Source of the DNA: CALXQW01 sp031553045
GTDB lineage: Bacteria; Verrucomicrobiota; Verrucomicrobiia; Opitutales; Intestinicryptomonadaceae
Direction of reading: 5' to 3'
Assembly (NCBI GenBank): GCA_031553045.1
Contig: JAVBLZ010000010.1
Coordinates: 18,617-82,616, forward strand
Length of the DNA: 64,000 nucleotides
A program made the position numbers and the translations under genes. The notes beneath the pieces were generated by a model, which searched no databases, was not told the origin of the DNA, and saw nothing but the letters and a program-made list of their open reading frames with translations. Numbering within the stretch: position 1 is the first letter of the stretch; each line of letters starts with the position of its first letter. Positions 53,150 to 61,600 of the stretch are shown in pieces.

Positions 53150-54139
53150 TTATTTTTCAAAACCGTTTGGGTGAGATTTATGCCAGTTCCAAGCGGTGGC
53201 GATAATTTCTTTTACGTCCATGTACTTGATTTTCCAGTTGAGCTCAGTAATTGCCTTTGTGGAATTTGCGTAAAGTTCGGCAGGGTCTCCCTCACGACGT
53301 GGGCCATAGACTACGGGAACTTTCAGCCCTGTTACTTCTTCAACGCCCTTTATGATTTCCAAAACTGAATTTGGCTTGCCCGTGCCCAGATTATATGCGC
53401 TGAATGTCCCAGGTTTTTCAAGCTTTGAAAAAGAGAGAATGTGCGCCCTGCTTAAATCGTCAACGTGGATATAGTCCCTCAGACAAGTACCGTCCGGCGT
53501 TGGGTAGTCTTTGCCAAAGACGCTGATATGCGGAATCCTGCCTGTGGCGGCAAAAATCGTAAGCGGTATGAGGTGGCTTTCCGGAGCGTGGTCTTCACCG
53601 ATAGAGCCGTCTTCAGCAGCGCCGCTTGCATTGAAATAACGCAACGCCACAGAGCTTAAACCGTAAGCCCTTGCGCAAGATTTAAGGAAGTTTTCAACAT
53701 CCAATTTTGTCTGCCCGTAAGGATTGATTGGGAGCTGGCTATGGTCTTCGGTAAGAGGCAGTTTTTGCGGCACGCCGTATGTTGCGCAGGTTGAAGAAAA
53801 GACAAATTTGCGCACGTCGTTTTCAAGCATGGCGTCAACCAAAGAGATAACGCCCGCCAAATTGTTGTAATAATATTTTATGGGTCTTTCTACCGATTCG
53901 CCTACGTTGATGAAGGCGGCAAAGTGCATCACAACCTCAATTCCTTCATTTACGAGGATGTCTCCGACTAGCTTTTTGTCCGCCAAATCACCCTTGTAGA
54001 ACTTGACACCCTCTGTGAGCGCCGCAGTGTGCCCGTAAGAGAGGTTGTCTAAAACCACAGGCCTGTGGCCCGCTTGTATTAATTGTCTTACGCAGTGGCT
54101 GCCTATGTAGCCTGCGCCGCCTATTACCAATACATTCAT
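53150..54139 (-). CDS. galE: UDP-glucose 4-epimerase
   Basis: 329 residues from the ATG at 54139, chosen for its CAGGAG ribosome-binding site; an earlier frame start at 54193 overlaps galK. It interconverts UDP-galactose and UDP-glucose with bound NAD. The dinucleotide loop is VIGGAGYIGSHCVRQL at the N-terminus, the catalytic Tyr-x-x-x-Lys lies in NPYGQTKLDVE, and SSTCATYGVP carries the partner Ser/Thr. It lies between galK (20 bases upstream) and the UDP-sugar pyrophosphorylase gene (1 base downstream). Confidence 0.96.
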   Translation of the reverse strand: MNVLVIGGAGYIGSHCVRQLIQAGHRPVVLDNLSYGHTAALTEGVKFYKGDLADKKLVGDILVNEGIEVVMHFAAFINVGESVERPIKYYYNNLAGVISLVDAMLENDVRKFVFSSTCATYGVPQKLPLTEDHSQLPINPYGQTKLDVENFLKSCARAYGLSSVALRYFNASGAAEDGSIGEDHAPESHLIPLTIFAATGRIPHISVFGKDYPTPDGTCLRDYIHVDDLSRAHILSFSKLEKPGTFSAYNLGTGKPNSVLEIIKGVEEVTGLKVPVVYGPRREGDPAELYANSTKAITELNWKIKYMDVKEIIATAWNWHKSHPNGFEK

Positions 54140-54146
54140 ATCTATA

Positions 54147-54152
54147 CTCCTG
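54147..54152 (-). promoter_or_regulatory. Shine-Dalgarno sequence fixing the galE start
   Basis: CAGGAG on the minus strand lies 7 bases before the ATG at 54139 and decides this start over the one at 54193. Confidence 0.75.
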
Positions 54153-54159
54153 TTTAAAA

Positions 54160-55311
54160 TTATACGATTTTTGCGCCATCGCCGGCAGCGCAAGTAAATA
54201 CCATTGGCTTTGCGCCAAATTTTTGTGTGTAAGCTTCGGCCACTTTATCGGCGTCTTGCTGAGAGAAAGAGGCGTCTGTAAGCGCCATTACCGCACCGCC
54301 AAAACCGCCGCCGCTCAGACGTGCGCCAAAGACATTCTTGAAACCCTTGAGCGTGTCCACAAGAAAATCCAACTCATCCACCGAGTTTTCAAACAATGTG
54401 CGGGAGCTGTTGTGCGAGGCGCTCAAAAGTTCGCCAACGGTTTTAATGTCGCCCCTAAGCAGGCATTCTTTTGCCCTGAGCACTCTGGCGTTTTCTTCAA
54501 TAATATGGCGGGCGCGCTTGTACACAACTTCAGACATTTTGCCCTTGGCGTTTTCAAGCTCTGTAAACGTGAATTCACGCAGCAGGCGGGGTTTGCCGCC
54601 TTCAGACAATATTGCCGCAGCTTTCATGCATTCCGCGTGTCTATCGGCATAAAGACCGTCAACCAAAGCGTGTTTTTTTGTAGAGTTGAAAAGCCAGAAC
54701 TTGCATTCATGGGGCAGGGGGAAGTTGGAAAAATCTTCGGTCAGGCAATCTATATAGACCACCATATCCGCTTTGCCAAAACCCGAAGAACCTTGGTCTA
54801 AAATTCCACAAGGCATGCCCACAAAGTGATTTTCCGCCTGCTTTGCTATTTTAACAAGCTTCTTTAAGTCTGCAACATATCCGTACAAGTTTGAAAGCGC
54901 ATAGACCGTTGACATCTCAATAGCCGCAGAACTGCTCAAACCTGCGCCGGGGGGCAGAGAACTGATGTCCAGAAAATCAAAGCCAACATCCGCCTTCATG
55001 CCCGCTTCAAGCAGATATTTGAATACTCCTGTGGGGTAGTTTGCCCAATTAAATTCACGCTTTAAGGGCGTGAGATTATCCATGTCCACAAAGACTTTTT
55101 CGCCGGTTTTGATGCTTGCGTAACATATCTTTCTATCTTTGCGCTTTGCGGTGGCGCACATGATAACTTTGTCTATGGCAACCCCCATGACAAAGCCGCC
55201 GTTATAGTCAGTATGATTGCCTATAAATTCTATGCGGCCGGGCGCTTGGGCAAAAGATTCCGCCTCATGCCCAAAGATTTCAAAGAATGATTTTTTTAAT
55301 TGGTCTTTCAT
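54160..55311 (-). CDS. galK: Galactokinase
   Basis: 383 residues of the GHMP kinase family, the normal size. It makes galactose 1-phosphate. The galactokinase signature is GRIEFIGNHTDYNGG near residue 25, the ATP loop is LPPGAGLSSSAAIE near 115, and the third motif is ARLSGGGFGGAVMA near 335. Glu rather than Val in the usual GRVNLIGEH pattern (here GRIEFIGNH) is a normal variant. It follows the transporter gene by 9 bases. Confidence 0.96.
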   Translation of the reverse strand: MKDQLKKSFFEIFGHEAESFAQAPGRIEFIGNHTDYNGGFVMGVAIDKVIMCATAKRKDRKICYASIKTGEKVFVDMDNLTPLKREFNWANYPTGVFKYLLEAGMKADVGFDFLDISSLPPGAGLSSSAAIEMSTVYALSNLYGYVADLKKLVKIAKQAENHFVGMPCGILDQGSSGFGKADMVVYIDCLTEDFSNFPLPHECKFWLFNSTKKHALVDGLYADRHAECMKAAAILSEGGKPRLLREFTFTELENAKGKMSEVVYKRARHIIEENARVLRAKECLLRGDIKTVGELLSASHNSSRTLFENSVDELDFLVDTLKGFKNVFGARLSGGGFGGAVMALTDASFSQQDADKVAEAYTQKFGAKPMVFTCAAGDGAKIV

Positions 55312-55320
55312 AATGTATTA

Positions 55321-57384
55321 TTAAAAGAATAAGCCTGAGAATGTGATGTAGAATACGGCAACTATCCCAAGCACAACAAAGCTTGCGGCTTTTGCGCCTG
55401 CCGACGGCTTAAGGCACATCTTGTCATTGGACGGCATTACGATATCCGATTTAAGCGGAGTTGCAAATGTAAGAATTGCCAACAATGCCGATACCACGCC
55501 AACTGTTATTGCCATGCGATTTAAGTATGCAATATCGCCGCAAAGTTTCAAAAGCAGGCCATAAACTACAATGCTTGTTACAAGGCCCAACATGCCAGCA
55601 AACCTTGGCGTTCTGGTAGAGAACATCCCAAACGCAAATATGGCAAGCGCCCCCGGCGATATAAAGCCCTGAAATTCTTGTATAAATAAGAATACCGTGC
55701 CCAAATTGGGATTCGCCAAAAGCGGGGCGACGCAACAACCTATCGCAGCGCAAACTAAGACGCTTACCCTGCCCACAAAGACCATGCTTTTATCTGAGGC
55801 GTTAGGAGAAATAAAAGTCTTGAAAATGTCCACAGAGAACATTGTTGAGGCGGCATTTAACATCGACGCCAAAGAGCTTACCACTGCGCCCAAAAGCGCC
55901 GCAAACACAAAGCCCCTTAAGCCCATATTTTCCGGCAACACATTGCGTATGAGCAAGGCAAAAGCGGAATCGTACTTATAGCCCGTGAGCTTGAGCTTTT
56001 GCAGATCTGCAGATTTTTCATCAACTTTTGAATTCCAAGCGGATAATAGCTGTGCAAGCTTTGGATTGCTTTCAAGCCAGCCCTTGTCGGCAATGAGGAG
56101 AACTTTATTGAGACCCCCTGAGGCTTTTTTGTCGGCGTAAGATTTTGATATTTCATCAAACCTCAGGTCGCTTATCAAGAGGGTTTCCTGATTGTCTATT
56201 ACTGTCGTAAAATATTTCTGAGTGTCTTCTTTTGTTATAGCTTTCCCAGCTTTTTCAACAGAGTCAAAATATACGCAAGAGTAGTTTATGGCGTTTTGTT
56301 CCAGAATTTTAAAGTCTCTTTGCGCCTCTATGCGCTGCTCGTTGGAATAAAGATTGAAAGAAAGTATCCCAGGCAGAACTATGATAAAAGGTATGACAAG
56401 CTTCAAAGCTGAAGCAAAAACTATGCCTTTCTGACCTTCTGAAAGGCTTTTTGAGCCCAATGTGCGCTGTATGATATACTGGTTGAAACCCCAATAATAT
56501 AAATTCGGTATCCAAAGCCCGATTATGAGCGCTGTCCAAGGCACTTCGGGGTGGTCTTTGGGCAGATACATTGTCAGCTTGTCGGAATTTAAGGTTACAA
56601 ATTTTTCAAGCAGGCTTGCATCTGAGAGGTTTTTCAAAGTTTCTGGGTCTAAAACCTTTGTCGTAGTGATTGCAGATACTGCGGTAGAATCAAAAATACT
56701 GAAAGTAAAATACGCAATTATTGCGCCGCCAAGTATGAGCGCTGTGCCCTGCAAAAGGTCTGCCCAAGCGCATGCCTTAAGACCGCCCGCACAAACATAG
56801 ATTGCCGCCATCACGCCAATAATCCAGCAGTATGAAGTGAGGTTGAGGGCGTCTAGCTCTCTAAATAAAGTGTTTGCAACTATTGCGCCCGAATAAACCA
56901 CCGCCGAGATATTTACGCTCACCAAGGTAAATATCATGACAACAGACATAACCGTGCGGGCGTTTCTGTCATAGCGGTACTCTAAAAACTGCGGTATGGT
57001 GTAAACGCCGGATTTGAGGAATTTTGGAAGCACAAAGAACCCCACGATAATGAGAGTTACCGCCGCCATCCATTCAAAGCTTGCAATAGCTAGGCCTGTA
57101 ATGCCTGCCGCACTGCCACTCATGCCAATAAATTGCTCGGTGGATATGTTTGCGGCTATCAAAGAAATGCCTATCAACCACCAGGCCAAGCCTCTGCCTG
57201 CCAGAAAGTAATCTTCGCTATTCTCTCTTCCCTTGCCTGAGCCGCTTTTTATCAGGCCAACGGAAATCACCGCAATTACAAAGATGCAAAATATGACAAT
57301 GTCTAACAAATTAACTTTAAAAGAACCCATTTCGGGATTCGACACCTGTGCTAGGACGGGTATAAGTTTAGATAAAGATTCCAT
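55321..57384 (-). CDS. Sodium/sugar symporter (SSS family, SGLT-like)
   Basis: 687 residues with about 14 membrane helices. SSS signatures are EDYFLAGRGLAWWLIGISL, NISTEQFIGMSG (both near 40-80), and WMAAVTLIIVGFFVLP followed by YTIPQFLEYRYD; these match the vSGLT/SLC5 glucose/galactose group. A soluble insert of about 130 residues (about 350-480) is larger than usual. It is first in the galK-galE operon, so galactose is the likely substrate. It is divergent from the secreted Thr/Ser-rich protein, with 198 AT-rich bases between. Confidence 0.93.
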   Translation of the reverse strand: MESLSKLIPVLAQVSNPEMGSFKVNLLDIVIFCIFVIAVISVGLIKSGSGKGRENSEDYFLAGRGLAWWLIGISLIAANISTEQFIGMSGSAAGITGLAIASFEWMAAVTLIIVGFFVLPKFLKSGVYTIPQFLEYRYDRNARTVMSVVMIFTLVSVNISAVVYSGAIVANTLFRELDALNLTSYCWIIGVMAAIYVCAGGLKACAWADLLQGTALILGGAIIAYFTFSIFDSTAVSAITTTKVLDPETLKNLSDASLLEKFVTLNSDKLTMYLPKDHPEVPWTALIIGLWIPNLYYWGFNQYIIQRTLGSKSLSEGQKGIVFASALKLVIPFIIVLPGILSFNLYSNEQRIEAQRDFKILEQNAINYSCVYFDSVEKAGKAITKEDTQKYFTTVIDNQETLLISDLRFDEISKSYADKKASGGLNKVLLIADKGWLESNPKLAQLLSAWNSKVDEKSADLQKLKLTGYKYDSAFALLIRNVLPENMGLRGFVFAALLGAVVSSLASMLNAASTMFSVDIFKTFISPNASDKSMVFVGRVSVLVCAAIGCCVAPLLANPNLGTVFLFIQEFQGFISPGALAIFAFGMFSTRTPRFAGMLGLVTSIVVYGLLLKLCGDIAYLNRMAITVGVVSALLAILTFATPLKSDIVMPSNDKMCLKPSAGAKAASFVVLGIVAVFYITFSGLFF

Positions 57385-57571
57385 AATCTTCTAATAATTC
57401 ATTATAGAGGTGAATTTGTCCAATAAATTTTTCAATTCAAGTCGTTTTTATATGACAGGTCGGGTTTGATTTTGTTCTTCAATATGTTGCGTTTTTTTTA
57501 CATGTGAATAAAAATTAAAAAAAAAGCTTGTTTTTTAGAAAAAAATAATTAACGATATGCGCCATAAATGA

Positions 57572-57579
57572 AAAGGAAG
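57572..57579 (+). promoter_or_regulatory. Purine-rich ribosome-binding site for the gene at 57583
   Basis: AAAGGAAG lies just before the ATG at 57583 and overlaps codons of a possible start at 57568, which favours 57583. Confidence 0.55.
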
Positions 57580-57582
57580 ACT

Positions 57583-58359
57583 ATGAAATTCTTAAAATAT
57601 ATATCAGTAATACTTGTAGCATCGATGGTAAACATCGCATTTGCTCAAACCCCAGCAGCTCCTGAAGCTCCATCCGGCGATGCTGCTCAAAATGACCAAG
57701 TTGCCGTACAAACACACCAAACACCAGTTGGCGTAGTTGTTGTTGAAACTAAGACTGTTGACGGTAAAAAAGTTGTCAATCTGTCAATAACTCCTAAAAG
57801 CGGCACCGTGAATAAAGATCTTATCACAACGGCTGCAGCCAAGGTGATTGATTCTATGATTTTTGATAATATGCCTGCAAGCTCAATAGCTGCTGTTGAG
57901 GCTGCCTTTGCAGCACTTATCGGCACAATGGGCGACAGTTCATTTGCGGCAACCACAACACCGCTTTCAATGCAAATCACAACTTCTGATTCTGCAGCGC
58001 AGATGACTACAACCGTAGGTTCCACAACATCAACCGTTTCTGCGACATCAACAGTTGCTGACAATGGCGTTGTGAATACAACCGTGAACGTATCTTCTAC
58101 AAGCACAAATTCAGACGGCACACAAAGTGCACCTGTTGCAACAGTTGTTGAAATTCAGCATAACTTGAATGGCACAATTACGGGTCAGGTAACATCTGGC
58201 GGCGCTGCTGGCACAGATGGCGCACCTGCAACCACACCTGCGTTCACGTTCCTCCCTGGTCAGATTACAAACATCCCAACAACTGTTGATAATTCAACAC
58301 CGCTTGTTTCTGATGAAGTTCCTGACAACACACAGGACAGCTCAAGGGCTAATCCATAA
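57583..58359 (+). CDS. Secreted Thr/Ser/Ala-rich low-complexity protein
   Basis: 258 residues from the ATG at 57583; 57568 would add five. A signal peptide (MKFLKYISVILVASMVNIAFA) is followed by a spacer rich in Pro/Ala/Gln, a short folded-looking part (about 45-110) with VVVVETKTVDGKKVVNLSITP and a helix AVEAAFAALIGTMG, then a long Thr/Ser-rich tract (TTTVGSTTSTVSATSTVA and similar), as in surface stalks or glycosylated linkers. No Cys and no known domain. It ends at a good terminator. Function unknown. Confidence 0.65.
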   Translation: MKFLKYISVILVASMVNIAFAQTPAAPEAPSGDAAQNDQVAVQTHQTPVGVVVVETKTVDGKKVVNLSITPKSGTVNKDLITTAAAKVIDSMIFDNMPASSIAAVEAAFAALIGTMGDSSFAATTTPLSMQITTSDSAAQMTTTVGSTTSTVSATSTVADNGVVNTTVNVSSTSTNSDGTQSAPVATVVEIQHNLNGTITGQVTSGGAAGTDGAPATTPAFTFLPGQITNIPTTVDNSTPLVSDEVPDNTQDSSRANP

Positions 58360-58380
58360 TAATAGAAATTTCATAGCGCA

Positions 58381-58410
58381 AAAGACCGATATTATATCGG
58401 TCTTTTTTTT
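58381..58410 (+). terminator. Strong terminator after the Thr/Ser-rich protein
   Basis: AAAGACCGATA (58381-58391) pairs with TATCGGTCTTT (58395-58405) around TTA and is followed by more T. Confidence 0.88.
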
Positions 58411-58660
58411 GGTCTTTAATTTTGAGTGCGCAGTTTTCAAATAATTTTTTACCGTTGTCGTTTCTTTGAACCAACTGAGAACAAAAATACCTTGACGGCA
58501 TGGACGATTATTAGGAACTTAGATACTTTGGAGACTTGGTAGCAACCACCGCCAGGCGACATTATTTAAACGGCTTTAACACCTTTAAGATCAGCAATCC
58601 AATTTAACATTCGCTCACAAATCTGGCAATCCTCATCCATCCTCGGAAAATAATTGTAAA
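58411..58660. other. Intergenic region before the RHS gene, no supported gene
   Basis: The 301 bases between the two genes begin with the terminator. In the remainder I see no RNA gene, repeat or clear promoter. A 34-codon minus-strand frame (58566-58670) with a C-x-x-C motif is possible but too short to support. TTGACG near 58491 has no matching -10 element. Confidence 0.5.
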
Positions 58661-61600
58661 ATGAACACATTCAAATTTGCCCAAATTAAAACAAGAATTA
58701 TTAGTTTTTTAGTCTCTACGGTTATTGTCTTACGAATATTTTCTACAACAAGTTATGCGTGTTGTATGGGATGCAATACGCCTCTTGATGAAGCATCGTA
58801 TAATCCCGGAGTCGATGTTCTGGCGTTACCTATGGGCAACGCTATGGAAGGAGAAAAATTAGGGGATATATCAATCAGAGAGGATGACCGCAATATACAA
58901 GATGTAGTTAAGGTTAGTTCGGTAAATGTATTTATAGATGATGAGCTTTTTAAAAAATACTCAAAAATGGGAAATATGAAGGGCTCTAAGCCTGTATATG
59001 GGGGTGGATATGCTTTTGAAGAAAACGGGGGATGGTTTGAGTCTATGCAATTACGCGTAAGCGCCAGACCAAATGCTAGCGATATGCACCCGAATGCAAA
59101 AGGTTTTACACTGAAAGGTTATACTCAATTACAAGGCGTAGAGGATAGTGATTTATGGTTGGACATTCCATCGGAAAAAAAGAAACTTTTATATACAATC
59201 AACGTTGTTGGCGGATATAAAAGCGATATAAAAGATGAGGCTTTTGCCGATGTCTCTACGATTTCTTGGCCTGCAATTTATGTTATAGAAATTCAAAAAA
59301 CAACTTTCACGGCAGATACGCCAAAGGTTGAGAATTTTAAAATATATCAATATTTTGAATCGGCAAATATCCCATCAGATAATACTTGGCGTTATGAAGG
59401 AAGGTCGCACACTGCGATTTGTGAAAAGATAGTTTCTACAATAACCGTAAAAAATAAAGATGCAAATGATACAACATTCGATGTTGTCAGGCGTATTCTT
59501 GTAAAAGACGATATTTCTAGGGAGTGGGAGATTATCAGGTACAAACTTTACGATTTCTCGCCCCTAGATGATGAGCGCAAAAAACAAGGGGGAAAACTTA
59601 TAAAATTCATTGAGGGAAAGCATAAAAATATCGCAATCAAATCTTATGATCGTATTGGAAGAATTGGAAAAAACGGCGCAATAAATACCATATCTCTTGA
59701 AGAAGTTGTGTTAAATTTGCCTCAAGGAAAAGACGAAAGGCAGAATGTGTTGAAGCCGCAATTTATACGGCGAAAAAACGGAACTGTGGAGTTATTTGAG
59801 CACGATAAAAAAGATTCATCCAGACCTGCGCGTATATATAGGCTGAAGCCAAATAAAGAAAGCGGGAAAGATTCTAAAATAACGCTTGACGGTTTGGTGG
59901 GCAGTGAAATCGAAGTTGAGGAAATCTCTTACGACTCTTCGGACAATACAGAATCTTCACGTACCATAAAAAAAGGTATATTGCGGCGCAATAATCAGCC
60001 CCAAAAAGGCGATGATTCAAAAAATGAAAACTCTTTTAAATTGGAAAACAGTAAAGATATCTCCAAACGGGATTATATTGTTTCCAGAGATTCTAAAACA
60101 GGCAGGCGTGAAAAAAAATCCGTTACAAAAACCTTCAATATTTCTACCGGAGAAGCTGTTAAATCAACAGACTATGTTGAGATATCTGACGCATCGGGTT
60201 CTTATATTTTGAATGCGGTATCAGGTGAAGCAAATTATTTTTCCGTCAGATATGGCGCCTATGTGAGGCTAATAGACGATAATTTTGTATCTGTAAAAAG
60301 TAATGGAAGGCCAAACTACAGCTATGCGCCAAGTATTGTTAAAACTGAATCCAATCCAAATTTTATTCATTTTACCGTGAGTGGCGAATACGCCGATTAT
60401 AATGAGGAAATAATTCCGGCTCCTTGGGGAGGAAATATCACCGTCAGAGGCGTTTCTTTAGTTGATAATAAAAGCGAACTCAGGTGCTATGTATTGGGAG
60501 ATTTTATTTCGGTTCCCGACGAAAACCTAGATCTTATTGAGTTAGACTTGCGTGGTAAATTAATTTACGAATGCGTATATAAGTATGTAAATGGGTCATT
60601 TATACTCATGGATTGGAAATATCACTTTTACGGCAATTATGCGGGGGGTGTTTCACTTTATGGCGAATACAATATGAATGGCCTGTATAGGACAGAAAAA
60701 TCTCTGCCAGGAAATCCTTTGGGACTAAGATATTCAATTTTGGAAACGGATTATTACGGCACCATAAAGCAAGAATATGCAACGCATCAATATGGCATTA
60801 TGACCTATACAAGCGGGGCTACAAGCGAATATGGAAATGTCCGAGACTTTTTGGTATGGGATGAGGGCGCTGATTTTTCATCTATTGGTTGCGGTTGCGA
60901 CGGATATTCTTCCATAAAAAGGACAGGGAAGAGTAGGACTCTTTATTTCAGCCTTCCGTCAAATGGCAATCAAGCGTTAATGGTGGGCATTATGCCTCCT
61001 CACCAATCTGCCAGTGTTGCCTATGGAAAATATAAAAACGTAAGTTTTCAGGAGTTTGGCAATCCGGGAAGCGTGGCAGGAACAAAAGAAGTTACGTATG
61101 ATATTTACGGCATCCCGACAGAAAGGGTAAACCAATCTGATCCAGATTATGGTCGAAGCACTATTGTTGAATTGCGGCCAGGTTTCTCATACACTAATCC
61201 ATACAGTGTAACCACGCATGATACGTCAGCATTTGAATACTCATACAAGAGTGGTTCGGGCGTAGTTGCAGAGGAGTTTTATGAAAACACTTCAAATTCT
61301 GTCAGATGGATAGGCACAAGAAGTTCGGGAAGGGAATATAGAACTTCTTACAGCGATGGGGCTAAACGATACGAGGCAACTCCGACCAGAAGAATATCTT
61401 ATCGCCCGACCCTTGGCGACGGAGTCGAAGTAACAGAATCTGACGCATCCTCATCTTCTAATGATGAAAACAGAGAAGGTGTCTTAGATACCATTACATA
61501 CTATGATATGGATTCAAATGGCAATGTGCTCTCAAGCCGTATTGAGGAAAAAATAGGATATGAAAAAATTTCAAGAACATCCCCATTTGGGCAGAACATA

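Noticed and set aside
53149..53160. TTG start for the UDP-sugar pyrophosphorylase
   Set aside because: It would overlap galE; the ATG at 53148 lies one base after the galE stop.
58566..58670. 34-codon minus-strand frame with a C-x-x-C motif, perhaps a gene remnant
   Set aside because: Too short, no ribosome-binding site, and it overlaps the start of the RHS gene.
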